In this document: one piece after another, positions 1 through 8,966 of the stretch
Layout of the letters: each line of letters opens with the position of its first letter
Position numbering within the stretch: position 1 is the first letter of the stretch
Origin: Micromonospora polyrhachis
GTDB lineage: Bacteria; Actinomycetota; Actinomycetes; Mycobacteriales; Micromonosporaceae
DNA length: 64,000 bases
Assembly (NCBI RefSeq): GCF_014203835.1
Contig: NZ_JACHJW010000001.1
Coordinates: 3,236,501-3,300,500, forward strand
Reading direction: 5' to 3'
Translations under genes and position numbers: made by a program
Notes under the pieces: model-generated
Databases searched by the model: none
Told to the model about the DNA's origin: nothing
Seen by the model: the letters and a program-made list of their open reading frames with translations, nothing else

Positions 1-2839
1 GTGTCTGGGTCGGTGTCAACCCGCCGCCACGGCCTCCTCGGTTGTTGTCGTCATTCGGGTCCCCAGGCTGGGTGGTGGGCCCTGGACTACCGCCGCCCGG
101 GATCATGTTGCAGAAGATGTTGTTCGGGTCGGGGATGGGGCAGTTGGGGTTCTGCGTCTGGCCGTCGCCGCCCGGCAGGTTGGGCGGCGTCGTTGGTATC
201 CCGTTGCCGGAGTTCGGGTCACCGATCCCCGTGGCCGGGGCAAAGCGCAGAACTTCCGCCCCCTTCAGGGCGTTGTTCATGAACTGCTGCCAGATCTCGC
301 CCGGCAGGCCGGCACCACCGACGCTGCGGCCGTTCTTGTCCTTGATCATCGGCTTCTTCGGGTCCTTGCTGCCGACCCAGACCGCGGTGGCGAGCTGCGG
401 GGTGTAGCCGACCATCCAGGCATCCGCGTTGAACGCCGTGTCGGCGTACTCCCAGGTGCCGGTCTTACCGGCGGAGGGCCGGGAGCCGGAGAGGCCGAGT
501 CCGCTGTTGCTCGGGATCTTGGTCAGCGCCGAGGTGACCTCGTCCGCCACCGGCTGTTCTATGCGCTGCTGCGGCTTCAACTGCTCACCGCCGACCTTGT
601 CCCACTTTCCGGTATCCCGGTTCTGCTTCTCGACGGAGATCACGAAGTGGGCCTTGTTGTACTTGCCCCGGTTTGCCAGCGTGGCCACCCCGTTGGCGTG
701 GTCGAGCACGGTCACCGGGTACTGCCCGTAGGCCACCATGTCCCAGAACGGGGCGGGGGAGAGCTCACTCCCCTTCTTCTTGGTGAGGTCCATCGGCGCG
801 GGCGGGTTGTCGGAGGTGGTCCACATGGTGGTGATGCCGGCGGCCTTGGCCATGTCGACGACCTTGTCCGCGCCGATCTCCTTGGTCAGGTGATAGAACG
901 GCACGTTGTACGACTCGACCGTGGACCACTCCAGGCTGCACCAGTCGCCGCAGGAGGCGGTACGACCGGCGTTCACGACCGTGATCTTGGTGTCCGGAAT
1001 CTTGTAGTTCTTCGTCTTCCAGTGCGACTGGAGGCTCTTGCCCGCCTGGAGACCCGCCGCCAACGTATAGATCTTGAAGGACGAGCCCGGCGGATGTCCC
1101 CCGGTCAGTACGCCGCCGAGGGTGTTCTTCCCGGCGAAGTCGATACCCGTGCCGTCGTCGCCACCGTAGTAGGCCTGCACTTGGCCATTCTTCGGGTTGA
1201 TCGCCACCATCGCTGCCATCAGGTTGGCCGGCTGGTCGGCAAGCACCGAGTTCTTCTTGGCCCGCATGGCGGCGGCCTCAGCAGCAGCCTGCATCTTCGC
1301 GTCGATGGTGGTCCTGATCTTGTAACCACCCTCCTTGACCTCGGTGACGCAGTTGGGCAGCTTGTTCGCCGGGTCGTTCCCGAGCTGGCACAGCTTCATC
1401 GCGGCCATCTCTTCGTAGACGTAGTTGACCACGTTGCCTACCGGCGTCTTGACCCCGTTACCCAGGCCGTTACCTTCCTTGGGTGGCTGAACCTTCGGGT
1501 ATTCCGCGTCAGTCGGTCGCGCCTGCCCCGGCGGGAACCAGCCCTTCTCCTGCATACCGTTCAGGACGTAGTTCCACCGGTCCTTCGCGGCCTCCGGGTT
1601 CACCGCCGGGTCGTAGCCCTTGTGTCCGGTGGAACTGTCGGGGACGGGCTGCTTGATCAGCCCAGCCAGCACCGCCGCCTGGGCGACGGTCAGATCCTTG
1701 GTCGGCACCCTGAAGTACGTCTGCGCCGCCGCCTCGATGCCGTACGCCCCCCGCCCGAAGTAGATGACGTTGAGGTAGTGCTGCATGATCTCGGGCTTGG
1801 TGTACTTCTCGGTCAACTTGGAGGCGATGATCGCCTCCTTGACCTTCCGGCCGTACGAGTCGTCCTTCAGGTTCTCCATCGCGTTGCGGGCGTACTGCTG
1901 GGTGATGGTGGAGGCACCCTGCCGGCCGCCGCCGGTCAGGTTGTTCCACGCGGCCCGGATGATGCCCTTGTAGTCGACCCCCGAGTGGTCGTAGAAGTTG
2001 CGGTCCTCGGCCGAGGCGACCGCCTTCTGCACGTGGTCGGGGATCTGCTCCTTGGTGACGAATACGCGGTTCTGTTCGCCGAGCTTGACCAGTTCCTTCT
2101 TGCCGTCGCTGGCGTAGACGGTGGTCACCAGCGGTGGGGCGATCTCATTCGGCAGCACCATGTTGGTGGAGTAGTAGGTGAAGCCCACCACTCCGATGCC
2201 GGCAAGCATGATGAACACCGCGAACGAGGCGATGATCCAGTTGAGCCTCTTGCGTCGCTTGGCCTTCTTGGCCGCGTCCGGCGGGACCTTGTCGTCCGGC
2301 CGAGCCCGACGCCCGGTGCGACCCCCGGGGGTACCCGGCCCACCGAAGTCCGGGGTGCCGGGTCCGGCCGGCGAGACCGGACGCACCACGGCCCGGCCGA
2401 CGGTCGCCCGCCCGCCTACCGACGCTGAACCTACGGAAGCTGAACCCACGGAGGCCCGTCCGGCGGAGCGCCGGCCCGCTGGCGCGGCGTCGTCATTGGC
2501 TCCACCTGGATTCGGGGCCGATCCAGGGATCGACGCCCGGCCGACCCTGGCCCGGCCCGCCGAGGCGGAGCCGACCGAGGCGCTGCCCACGCCCGCCGAG
2601 CCAACCGAGGCACGTCCGCTCGATCCGGGTGTCGCCCGGCCCGGACCTGAGGTGGTGGGCCGATCACCACCGCCACTCCACCCAGCACCGGGGCCGCTCT
2701 CCGTCGGCTGCCACTGTTGCGCTGGACCATCGGGGCCGCGACGCTGATAGGAGTCGTCCGCCGTTGGCCCCTGATCACCATTGGAGCCCGGTATCCGGGC
2801 CCGCCCACGCGGGGAACTGGGATCGCCGTTCGAGTTCAT
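1..2839 (-). CDS. class A penicillin-binding protein (PonA-type), 3' end outside window
   Basis: Bifunctional peptidoglycan synthase: an N-terminal GT51 glycosyltransferase polymerises lipid II and a C-terminal transpeptidase cross-links it outside the membrane. The first 946 residues are visible. A disordered cytoplasmic tail of about 200 residues leads to one membrane segment (about 200-222). GT51 follows, with its catalytic Glu in SAEDRNFYDH near residue 278 and GASTITQQ after it. Transpeptidase motifs are SSFK (Ser586), SYN (Ser643) and KTG (Lys792). A Pro/Gly/Asn-rich tail runs off the window. The ATG at 2839 opens the frame and no upstream alternative looks better. A PonA-type PBP near DUF5318, PadR and ino1 matches the Mycobacterium order as I recall it. 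The tail repeats are listed separately. Confidence 0.96.
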   Translation of the reverse strand, partial: MNSNGDPSSPRGRARIPGSNGDQGPTADDSYQRRGPDGPAQQWQPTESGPGAGWSGGGDRPTTSGPGRATPGSSGRASVGSAGVGSASVGSASAGRARVGRASIPGSAPNPGGANDDAAPAGRRSAGRASVGSASVGSASVGGRATVGRAVVRPVSPAGPGTPDFGGPGTPGGRTGRRARPDDKVPPDAAKKAKRRKRLNWIIASFAVFIMLAGIGVVGFTYYSTNMVLPNEIAPPLVTTVYASDGKKELVKLGEQNRVFVTKEQIPDHVQKAVASAEDRNFYDHSGVDYKGIIRAAWNNLTGGGRQGASTITQQYARNAMENLKDDSYGRKVKEAIIASKLTEKYTKPEIMQHYLNVIYFGRGAYGIEAAAQTYFRVPTKDLTVAQAAVLAGLIKQPVPDSSTGHKGYDPAVNPEAAKDRWNYVLNGMQEKGWFPPGQARPTDAEYPKVQPPKEGNGLGNGVKTPVGNVVNYVYEEMAAMKLCQLGNDPANKLPNCVTEVKEGGYKIRTTIDAKMQAAAEAAAMRAKKNSVLADQPANLMAAMVAINPKNGQVQAYYGGDDGTGIDFAGKNTLGGVLTGGHPPGSSFKIYTLAAGLQAGKSLQSHWKTKNYKIPDTKITVVNAGRTASCGDWCSLEWSTVESYNVPFYHLTKEIGADKVVDMAKAAGITTMWTTSDNPPAPMDLTKKKGSELSPAPFWDMVAYGQYPVTVLDHANGVATLANRGKYNKAHFVISVEKQNRDTGKWDKVGGEQLKPQQRIEQPVADEVTSALTKIPSNSGLGLSGSRPSAGKTGTWEYADTAFNADAWMVGYTPQLATAVWVGSKDPKKPMIKDKNGRSVGGAGLPGEIWQQFMNNALKGAEVLRFAPATGIGDPNSGNGIPTTPPNLPGGDGQTQNPNCPIPDPNNIFCNMIPGGGSPGPTTQPGDPNDDNNRGGRGGGLTPTQT
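2389..2617 (-). repeat. pentapeptide-like repeats in PBP cytoplasmic tail
   Basis: This part of the PBP gene encodes two blocks of degenerate five-residue units of the type G-(R/S)-A-S-V, for example GRASVGSAGVGSASVGSASA and later GRASVGSASVGSASV. A short non-repeated stretch separates the blocks. The region lies before the membrane segment, so it is cytoplasmic and probably disordered. The unit is Arg/Ser/Ala/Gly-rich and could serve as a phosphorylation or binding array; that is inference. Confidence 0.7.
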
Positions 2840-3030
2840 TTGTCACACCCTGCCGGTCGCGGTGGGATACGCATGCGCTACCACCGGGTTGCCGTGAGTT
2901 AGGCCACGCGCTGAGCCAGATTCGCCGAACCAAGGCTGCCACTTCGAAGTCATCCGACTGATCCGATCGATGGTCTGGCGCGTGCCCGTTGCTGAACGGA
3001 TGGCATCAAGGTCCACCGGAGGAACCGGGA

Positions 3031-3498
3031 TCACCGTTGCGCCTCACGCCTTCGTCTAGTAGTGGGTCCACCGGTGGCAGCTCCGGACGAGGCGGCCTGG
3101 GGGCCGTCCTGCGCCTCGCCAGCATCACCGGTCGACCCATCCCGCCCAAGCAGGAACTGCTCGACGAGATGATTCCAGTTACAGCTGCGGCACACCTCCA
3201 CCACGAAGACCTGGAACTCACGCAGGGTCATCGCCAGGATCGACAACTCCGCGATCGCGCGGGCCTGACCAGCTGACTGCTTGAGTTCGTCACCATAGAT
3301 GTAATGGACGTGGGTGAGATTATCCTGACGGCAGACCGGGCATCTCTCCTCGGTCGGCTCACCGTGGAATCGAGCAGCGTTCTTCAGGTACGGCGAAGCG
3401 TCGCAGACCTCATAGGTGCCGACGCGGCCGGAGAACACCTCACGCAGCAGCGCTCGCTTCTGAAGCGAGTAGTCGACCACCTGTCGCTGCGTGCGCAT
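3031..3498 (-). CDS. DUF5318 family protein with zinc-ribbon-like cysteines
   Basis: A 155-aa protein of unknown role that I recognise as DUF5318, an actinobacterial family. It has CPVC near residue 58 and CRSC near residue 104, spaced like a zinc ribbon, with a conserved HVHYIYGDELK segment between them. The C-terminal 40 residues are low-complexity and basic. It lies 191 bp upstream of the PBP gene on the same strand and is divergent from padR, so it may be co-transcribed with the PBP. Function is unknown. Confidence 0.85.
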   Translation of the reverse strand: MRTQRQVVDYSLQKRALLREVFSGRVGTYEVCDASPYLKNAARFHGEPTEERCPVCRQDNLTHVHYIYGDELKQSAGQARAIAELSILAMTLREFQVFVVEVCRSCNWNHLVEQFLLGRDGSTGDAGEAQDGPQAASSGAATGGPTTRRRREAQR

Positions 3499-3605
3499 GC
3501 GCGCAAGGGTACGCGCTCAGAACCGACGAGGCGACCGCCGTAACGTTCCGTAACAAAAATTGCGCGGAGTGGCGGTTTGCCCTCGGCCGCCTTCCGGTCT
3601 AGCGT

Positions 3606-3630
3606 GCGATGTATCGGTCCGATACATCGC
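3606..3630. promoter_or_regulatory. probable PadR operator (perfect palindrome)
   Basis: Two perfect 12-bp arms (GCGATGTATCGG and its complement) flank a single central T, 45 bp upstream of the PadR start codon. The centre contains ATGT-N11-ACAT, close to the ATGT/ACAT half-sites known for PadR-family repressors. Position and symmetry suggest autoregulation, possibly also affecting the divergent DUF5318 gene. Confidence 0.8.
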
Positions 3631-3674
3631 GGCGGTTGCACCGCTCCGGTAGTGGGTACAGGGAGGGGAGTTCA

Positions 3675-4289
3675 ATGCTCGAACTTGCCATCCTCGGCCT
3701 CCTACAGGAGTCTCCGATGCACGGCTATGAACTACGCAAGGAACTCACCGCGAAACTGGGCGCGATCCGGGCAGCCATCAGCTACGGCTCGCTGTACCCG
3801 ACGCTGCGCCGGCTACAGGCGGCCGGCTGTATAGCCGAGGCCGCCGAGACGCCGGCCGACGCCGAGGATGTGCCGGCGCTCACCAGCCGACGCGGCCGGG
3901 TGGTCTACAAGATCACCGCCGAGGGCAAGGAGCGGTTCGCCGAGCTGATCGCCCAGGTCGGCCCGGAAACCTACGACGACACCGGCTTCGGCGTGCACTT
4001 CGCGTTCTTCGCCCGTACCGACCAGGCGACCCGACTCCGAATCCTGGAGGGGCGCCGCCGCAAGATCGAGGAACGCCGGGAGGGGCTGCGGGACGTGCTG
4101 GGTCGCGCTGCCGAACGGCTCGACGCGTACACCCTCGAACTGCAACGTCACGGCCTGGACGCCTGCGAACGGGAAGTCCGTTGGCTGGAGGAACTCATCG
4201 CCAACGAACGCTCCGGCCGGGCCCCCGGTGACGATCTCAGCACGACCAGCGATGACCTCGGCACGCCGAGAGAACCGCGAGACAACTAA
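3675..4289 (+). CDS. PadR family transcriptional regulator
   Basis: A 204-aa DNA-binding repressor. The N-terminal winged helix begins [20 protein letters not shown] and includes [14 protein letters not shown], the PadR recognition-helix region. A long helical C-terminal half ([17 protein letters not shown]) would form the dimer. The ATG at 3675 is chosen because a purine-rich GGGAGGGGAG site lies just upstream and the family starts with this sequence; an in-frame ATG at 3609 would sit inside the palindrome. It lies 101 bp before ino1 on the same strand, so it may control inositol synthesis as well as itself. The effector cannot be read from sequence. Confidence 0.93.
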   Translation: MLELAILGLLQESPMHGYELRKELTAKLGAIRAAISYGSLYPTLRRLQAAGCIAEAAETPADAEDVPALTSRRGRVVYKITAEGKERFAELIAQVGPETYDDTGFGVHFAFFARTDQATRLRILEGRRRKIEERREGLRDVLGRAAERLDAYTLELQRHGLDACEREVRWLEELIANERSGRAPGDDLSTTSDDLGTPREPRDN

Positions 4290-4390
4290 GCCGCGAAAAC
4301 CGCAAGAGAAGCAGCAAGCAGTCCGCATCCGCCTGGACGGTCCAGGAACCAACCGGAGCGGCCGTGATGAACAAGAAGGAGGCAAACGCG

Positions 4391-5470
4391 ATGGGCTCCG
4401 TCCGCGTCGCCATCGTCGGTGTCGGTAACTGCGCCTCGTCCCTGGTCCAGGGCGTGGAGTACTACCGCAATGCCGACCCCCACGACCGCGTTCCGGGTCT
4501 CATGCACGTTACCTTCGGCGACTACCACGTCTCGGACGTGGAGTTCGTCGCGGCGTTCGATGTGGACGCCAAGAAGGTGGGCATGGACCTTGCTGAGGCG
4601 ATCGTCGCCAGCGAGAACAACACCATCAAGCTCTGCGACGTACCGCCGACCGGCGTGACCGTGCAGCGCGGGCCGACCTTCGACGGGCTCGGCAAGTACT
4701 ACCTGCAGACCATCCAGGAGTCCGACCAGGAGCCGGTGGACGTCGTCCAGGTGCTCAAGGACGCCCAGGTCGACGTACTCGTCTCCTACCTGCCGGTGGG
4801 GTCCGAGGAGGCCGACAAGTTCTACGCGCAGTGCGCCATCGACGCGAAGGTCGCCTTCGTCAACGCGCTGCCGGTCTTCATCGCCTCCGACCCGGAGTGG
4901 GCGCAGAAGTTCATCGACGCCGGTGTGCCGATCGTCGGTGACGACATCAAGTCCCAGGTGGGTGCCACCATCACCCACCGGGTGCTGGCCAAGCTCTTCG
5001 AGGACCGGGGCGTTCTGCTGGACCGCACCTACCAGCTCAACGTCGGCGGCAACATGGACTTCAAGAACATGCTCGAACGGGAGCGGCTGGAGTCGAAGAA
5101 GATCTCCAAGACCCAGGCCGTCACCAGCAACATCGAGACCGATCTGGGCAGCCGCAACGTCCACATCGGGCCGTCCGACTACGTGCAGTGGCTCGACGAC
5201 CGCAAGTGGGCCTACGTCCGGCTGGAGGGGCGTGCCTTCGGCGACGTGCCGCTCAACCTGGAATACAAGCTCGAGGTGTGGGACTCGCCGAACTCGGCCG
5301 GCATCATCATCGACGCGGTTCGCGCCGCGAAGATCGCCAAGGACCGGGGTATCGGTGGCCCGATCCTCTCCGCCTCGTCGTACTTCATGAAGTCCCCGCC
5401 GGAGCAGCGGGCCGACGACATCGCCCGGCTCTCCGTCGAGGAGTTCATCGCCGGCAGCATCGAGCGCTGA
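4391..5470 (+). CDS. ino1: inositol-3-phosphate synthase
   Basis: Converts glucose 6-phosphate to 1L-myo-inositol 1-phosphate using NAD. This is the first step toward phosphatidylinositol and, in actinobacteria, mycothiol. The protein has 359 aa. It starts [18 protein letters not shown] with the Rossmann glycine motif, and contains the conserved [11 protein letters not shown] and NVGGN region and [12 protein letters not shown] near the C-terminus. The ATG at 4391 is preferred over 4364/4367 because AAGAAGGAGG lies about 10 bases upstream of it. The gene follows padR and ends at a strong hairpin. Confidence 0.96.
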   Translation: MGSVRVAIVGVGNCASSLVQGVEYYRNADPHDRVPGLMHVTFGDYHVSDVEFVAAFDVDAKKVGMDLAEAIVASENNTIKLCDVPPTGVTVQRGPTFDGLGKYYLQTIQESDQEPVDVVQVLKDAQVDVLVSYLPVGSEEADKFYAQCAIDAKVAFVNALPVFIASDPEWAQKFIDAGVPIVGDDIKSQVGATITHRVLAKLFEDRGVLLDRTYQLNVGGNMDFKNMLERERLESKKISKTQAVTSNIETDLGSRNVHIGPSDYVQWLDDRKWAYVRLEGRAFGDVPLNLEYKLEVWDSPNSAGIIIDAVRAAKIAKDRGIGGPILSASSYFMKSPPEQRADDIARLSVEEFIAGSIER

Positions 5471-5488
5471 TCCCAGACGCATCGCCGT

Positions 5489-5520
5489 CGAGGGCCGGGT
5501 CCGCATGGACCCGGCCCTCG
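5489..5520 (+). terminator. hairpin terminator after ino1
   Basis: A perfect 14-bp stem (CGAGGGCCGGGTCC and complement) with a GCAT loop begins 18 bp after the ino1 stop. There is no long U-tract, as is common in high-GC actinobacteria. Confidence 0.75.
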
Positions 5521-5567
5521 CGTCGTTCAACCCAACATCTTCGGGTACGGCGACAGCACGGCCGTTG

Positions 5568-6047
5568 TCAACCGGACCACGCGCGTCGTAGGGCCACCCC
5601 GGCTTCGAGTTCGAGCAGTTGGCGCTTGCGAGGCAGGCCGCCACCGAAGCCGACGAGTCTGCCGCCCGCACCAACGATCCGATGGCACGGCACGATCACC
5701 GGAATCGGGTTGCGGTTACAGGCGACACCGACCGCCCGCGCCGCCCCGGGATCGCCGAGCGTCTTCGCCACCTCGCCATAGGTGCGTGTCTCGCCGTAGG
5801 GAATCTTGGTCATCTCACCCCAGACGGCCCGTTCGAACTCCGACCCGCGTCGTACCGACAGCGGCACGGTGAACTCGGTCAGCTCACCGGCGAAGTACGC
5901 CCGCAGCTGCGCGACGGCCGCCGCAAGCCGATCGTCGGGCATCGCCGTGGCCGTCTCTACCGGCCCGAAGTTCGCCCCGCACACCCCGGACTCATCAGTG
6001 GCGACGGAGAATACGCCGATCAGCGAGTCGATCACGGCCCAGTGCAT
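5568..6047 (-). CDS. ogt: methylated-DNA--[protein]-cysteine S-methyltransferase
   Basis: A suicide DNA-repair protein that moves an alkyl group from O6-alkylguanine to its own cysteine. The 159-aa product has the DNA-binding segment GEVAKTLGDPGAARAVG and the active-site motif IVPCHRIVG (Cys121). The C-terminal FGGGLPRKRQLLELE matches the family. The ATG at 6047 gives the normal length; the open frame upstream is antisense-like filler. This start lies 16 nt inside the end of the upstream AraC-type gene, so the two are probably translationally coupled. Confidence 0.93.
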   Translation of the reverse strand: MHWAVIDSLIGVFSVATDESGVCGANFGPVETATAMPDDRLAAAVAQLRAYFAGELTEFTVPLSVRRGSEFERAVWGEMTKIPYGETRTYGEVAKTLGDPGAARAVGVACNRNPIPVIVPCHRIVGAGGRLVGFGGGLPRKRQLLELEAGVALRRAWSG

Positions 6048-7039
6048 CCGACCATTGTTCCTCGGCCGTGGACATTCGCCTCGGGCACCTGGGGCATCGT
6101 GCCGACCTGTCGATGCTCGCTGGGACTCATCCCGTAGATCCGCTTGAACGCCGTGCTGAAGCCGAAGGGATCCGCGTACCCGAGGCGGCGCGCCACGGCG
6201 GCGACCGTCGCGGTGGACTCGGCCAGCATGTCGGCGGCGAGCGTCATCCGCCACCTGGTCAGGTAGGTCAACGGCGGCTCGCCCACCAACTCGGCGAACC
6301 GCTTCGCCAGCGTCGTACGGGACACCCCGGCCTGGGCGGCCAGGGAGGCGAGCGTCCACGGCTCACCCGGATCGGTGTGCATGGCGTGGAGCACTGGACC
6401 CACCGTGCCGTCGCCCAACGCCCGATACCAGCGAGGAGCCTCGGCCCCCGGCTGGTCGAACCAGTCCCGGATCGTGCAGACCAGCAGCCAGTCCAGGAGG
6501 CGATCCAGCACGATCTGCCGACCCGGGCGGCACCCGCCGAGTTGGAAGTCCAGGTAGGCGCGCAGCGATGAGCAGTCATGCGCATCCGGTACGACCAGCA
6601 GCGGCGGAAGCACCCTGAGTAGCCACTGCGGTGCCTGGCCCTGGACGTGGTACGCCCCGGCCAGCAGCACCATCTGCTCGGCCGGTTCCACGTTCGCGTT
6701 CGGGTCCGCGTTCGGGTTTGGGTTCGGTTCCGAGGGCCGGGCCACCAGTGACTGGCCGCAGCTGACGTCCCGCAGTTCGTCGGGCCGGAAGCTCGACCGT
6801 GGCTCGGCGGAGAAAACGAACGGTTCCGGTCCCCGCACCACGACCGCCTCGCCGACCCTTACCAGAAGGGGCTCGTCGCGCTCCGGGTGGACGATCCAAC
6901 CCTCGCCCCGCATCGGCACGCAGAGCGTCAGAGGTGCCCCATCGGTAAACCGCAGCGCCCCCGACGATGCCAGCACCGACCGGCCGAAGGCGGCCCCCTC
7001 CGCGCGGACGTTGCGTAGCAGACTGTCGAACAGGTCCAT
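6032..7039 (-). CDS. AraC family regulator with cupin_6 domain
   Basis: A 335-aa transcription factor. The N-terminal half (MDLFDSLLRNVRAEGA onward, with the LCVPMRGEGWIVHP strand region) resembles the cupin_6 ligand-binding domain. The C-terminal 100 residues hold two helix-turn-helix units, with ASLAAQAGVSRTTLAKRF and VARRLGYADPFGFSTAFKR. The start at 7039 (MDLFDSL) is typical for this subfamily; ORF sequence before it is not. It is divergent from the NmrA-like reductase with 89 bp between start codons, a common arrangement in which the regulator controls the reductase. It overlaps ogt downstream. A run of NPNPNADPNANVEP residues near position 130 is an unusual low-complexity insert. Confidence 0.9.
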   Translation of the reverse strand: MDLFDSLLRNVRAEGAAFGRSVLASSGALRFTDGAPLTLCVPMRGEGWIVHPERDEPLLVRVGEAVVVRGPEPFVFSAEPRSSFRPDELRDVSCGQSLVARPSEPNPNPNADPNANVEPAEQMVLLAGAYHVQGQAPQWLLRVLPPLLVVPDAHDCSSLRAYLDFQLGGCRPGRQIVLDRLLDWLLVCTIRDWFDQPGAEAPRWYRALGDGTVGPVLHAMHTDPGEPWTLASLAAQAGVSRTTLAKRFAELVGEPPLTYLTRWRMTLAADMLAESTATVAAVARRLGYADPFGFSTAFKRIYGMSPSEHRQVGTMPQVPEANVHGRGTMVGCTGP

Positions 7040-7128
7040 GGCAGCCACAGTAGGTCGCGGACGATCACACATGCTCCGCGTACGACCAGCCATGTGCGGT
7101 CAGTGGTCGGGCCGGTTGACTCGGAACC

Positions 7129-7959
7129 ATGACGAACAATGCGAACGAGATCCTCGTTCTTGGCGGAACCGGCAAGACCGGGCGTCGGCTGGTACGCACG
7201 CTGCGAGCGATGGGCAGATCCGTGCGGCCGGCTTCTCGCTCCGGCGAGGTGCGATTCGACTGGGAGCAACCAACCACCTGGCAGTCGGCCGTGGCGGGAA
7301 CCTCAGCGGTCTATCTCATCGCTCCCGAGGACCCGGCACCGGCCAACGACTTCGTGGCGCAGGCAGTGAAGCTGGGCGTCAGACGATTCGTGATGCTCTC
7401 TGGACGGGGCCTCGACAAGCTCGGGGACTTCTCCCCGGGCATGGTCGCCGCAGAGCAGGCCCTGCGTGACTTCGGTGGCGGGTGGACGATCATCCGCGCG
7501 AACAACTTCAACCAGAACTTCGACGAGGACACCTGGCGCCAACCGCTGCTCGACGGCCGGCTGGCGCTACCGATCGGCACCGCGCCGGAGCCCTTCATCG
7601 ACGCCCAGGACATCGCTGACGTCGCCGCGACGCTGTTGACCTCCGACGGCCACCACGGGCAGGTGTACGACCTGTCGGGGCCCCAGGCGCTCACCTTCGG
7701 CGAGGCCGTGGCAACCATCGCCCAGGCAGCCGGGCGGTCCATCAAATACGTGGAGTTGACGCCGGAGGAATACCGCGCCGAGCTGATCGCGGAGGGTTGT
7801 CCGGAGGCCGTCGCCACGGCACTCAACATCATGTTCGCGGGCATGCGAGCCGGTCATCTCGCCAAGCCGACCAACGCGGTGCGGGAACTCCTCGGCCGCG
7901 ACCCGATCGACTTCGGCAGCTACGTCGCTCGGGCCGTTGCAGCCGGCACCTGGTCTTAG
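7129..7959 (+). CDS. NmrA-like NAD(P)-binding reductase
   Basis: A 276-aa atypical short-chain dehydrogenase of the NmrA group. The dinucleotide motif GGTGKTGRRL lies at residues 12-21 and a FIDAQDIADVA segment at about 155-165, as in NmrA relatives. The substrate is unknown; relatives include quinone or flavin reductases and redox sensors. It is divergent from the AraC/cupin gene, which probably regulates it. The stop codon sits inside the first copy of a tandem repeat, so the last residues (AAGTWS) are encoded by repeat DNA. Confidence 0.85.
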   Translation: MTNNANEILVLGGTGKTGRRLVRTLRAMGRSVRPASRSGEVRFDWEQPTTWQSAVAGTSAVYLIAPEDPAPANDFVAQAVKLGVRRFVMLSGRGLDKLGDFSPGMVAAEQALRDFGGGWTIIRANNFNQNFDEDTWRQPLLDGRLALPIGTAPEPFIDAQDIADVAATLLTSDGHHGQVYDLSGPQALTFGEAVATIAQAAGRSIKYVELTPEEYRAELIAEGCPEAVATALNIMFAGMRAGHLAKPTNAVRELLGRDPIDFGSYVARAVAAGTWS

Positions 7960-8019
7960 CAGCCGGCACCTGGTCTTGACGGTAGCCGGCACCTGGTCTT
8001 GACGGTAGCCGGCGCAGGG
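7941..8019. repeat. tandem repeat spanning the NmrA-gene stop codon
   Basis: Three exact copies of AGCCGGCACCTGGTCTT begin at 7941, 7961 and 7984. A fourth, decayed copy (AGCCGGCGCAGGG) begins at 8007. Spacing is 20 then 23 bp. The NmrA-like gene ends with TAG inside copy 1. Confidence 0.9.
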
Positions 8020-8340
8020 ATAGCGCGCCCCGCACCGGCACAGCTTGCCCTTGTCAGGTTGATGGGCGCGATACAACGCGTACGCCATCCGCCAGACGGT
8101 GGGCAGCAGACAGTCCGGCGGTGGTTCGGCGAGCGGGTCATCGGGGTCGAAGCTGAGCCGCGTACTGCTGGCGGTCGTGGCGGCCTCGGTGCTGCTGGCG
8201 CTGCCGACGTCGAACGCGTTCTTCCACCGCCCCCGGGTCGTCGACGAGCCGCTGTGGCCGGGAATGCCCTACCCGACGCCTGAGGCCGTGGTGTGGCCCT
8301 CTCCCCCCGGTAGAGGGCCACACCAATAGGAAGCAAGTTC
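8001..8340. other. gene-poor stretch with two possible gene remnants
   Basis: No intact gene is visible. On the minus strand, 8151 down to about 8011 reads FDPDDPLAEPPPDCLLPTVW, MAYALYRAHQP and then CRCGARYPC. This looks like the coding end of a short Cys-rich actinobacterial protein, but the frame has no clear start and runs into the 7941-8019 repeats. On the plus strand, about 8150-8329 encodes a hydrophobic stretch (LLAVVAASVLLALPTSNAFF) with no convincing start. Both are best read as remnants. Confidence 0.35.
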
Positions 8341-8871
8341 CTACGCGGAACCCGACTTCGAGGTGATGTAGTCGCTGTGGCCGTTGTCGTCGTAGATGTC
8401 GACGAGAAGGTAGGTGCCCTCCGCGATGCTGGTGTCCACCACCCGGTGCTCGACCGGGGCGCTGGTGCCGGGCGCGCTCCACGGTCCGTAGGAGTGCCCG
8501 CCAACCCGCAGCCAGGTATAGACGGTGTCGCTGTCGTTACGGGTGTCGTAGACGTACAGCTTCTCGCCGAGCGGGTGGAACTCCACCTTCGCGACCAGGC
8601 CGCTGCCGTCGTGCAGCTCGATCTTCACCGCCACGCCGCCGGCATCCTTCTCGAAGAAGGTGTCGTCGGCGCTGTCGTAGAGCATGCAGCCATTGCTGAA
8701 GCTGGTCACGGGCAGGTTGCCGGAGAGTCGGTTGCAGTTGTCGGTGTCCACCCGGGCCCACTTAACGGTGAGGCTGCCATAAGCCTGGGCGGGCGAGGGA
8801 ACGAGTAGGAACGAGGTGAGGATGGTGAGGCTCGCGAGGGCGGTCCCCAGCAGCCCACGGCGTGAACGCAT
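8341..8871 (-). CDS. secreted hypothetical protein (paralogue A)
   Basis: A 176-aa exported protein of unknown function. It has a clear Sec signal peptide (MRSRRGLLG, a hydrophobic core, then PAQA before YG) and a mature part of about 145 residues. Its shared motifs are GCMLYDSADDTFF, VKIELHDGSGLVAKVEFHP and YVYDTRNDSDTVY. Two mature cysteines (NCNRLSG and GCMLY) may form a disulfide. It is about half identical, by eye, to the protein encoded 95 bp upstream. CAGGAG precedes the ATG at 8871. I do not recognise a named family. Confidence 0.85.
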   Translation of the reverse strand: MRSRRGLLGTALASLTILTSFLLVPSPAQAYGSLTVKWARVDTDNCNRLSGNLPVTSFSNGCMLYDSADDTFFEKDAGGVAVKIELHDGSGLVAKVEFHPLGEKLYVYDTRNDSDTVYTWLRVGGHSYGPWSAPGTSAPVEHRVVDTSIAEGTYLLVDIYDDNGHSDYITSKSGSA

Positions 8872-8966
8872 GCACTTTCTCCTGTCGAGTCGGCTGGCCG
8901 GTGGCGTCGATGCGTCGCCTGGCAGACGGATCGGGTCGGGAATGTGTGGGATGGGCTTCGAAAATC

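Noticed and set aside
647-2428. 593-aa plus-strand open frame
   Set aside because: Antisense to the PBP gene, whose motifs are clear; the product is Gly/Val/Arg filler typical of high-GC shadow frames.
4286-5674. 462-aa minus-strand open frame
   Set aside because: Antisense to ino1, with no recognisable motif.
5568-7039. Split Ada system
   Set aside because: The AraC-type protein lacks the N-terminal Ada zinc-cysteine domain and instead has a cupin_6-like domain, so calling it Ada is not supported.
8099-8329. 76-aa plus-strand membrane protein
   Set aside because: The hydrophobic segment is real, but the ATG has no ribosome-binding site and the first 20 residues overlap an opposing remnant; not called as a gene.
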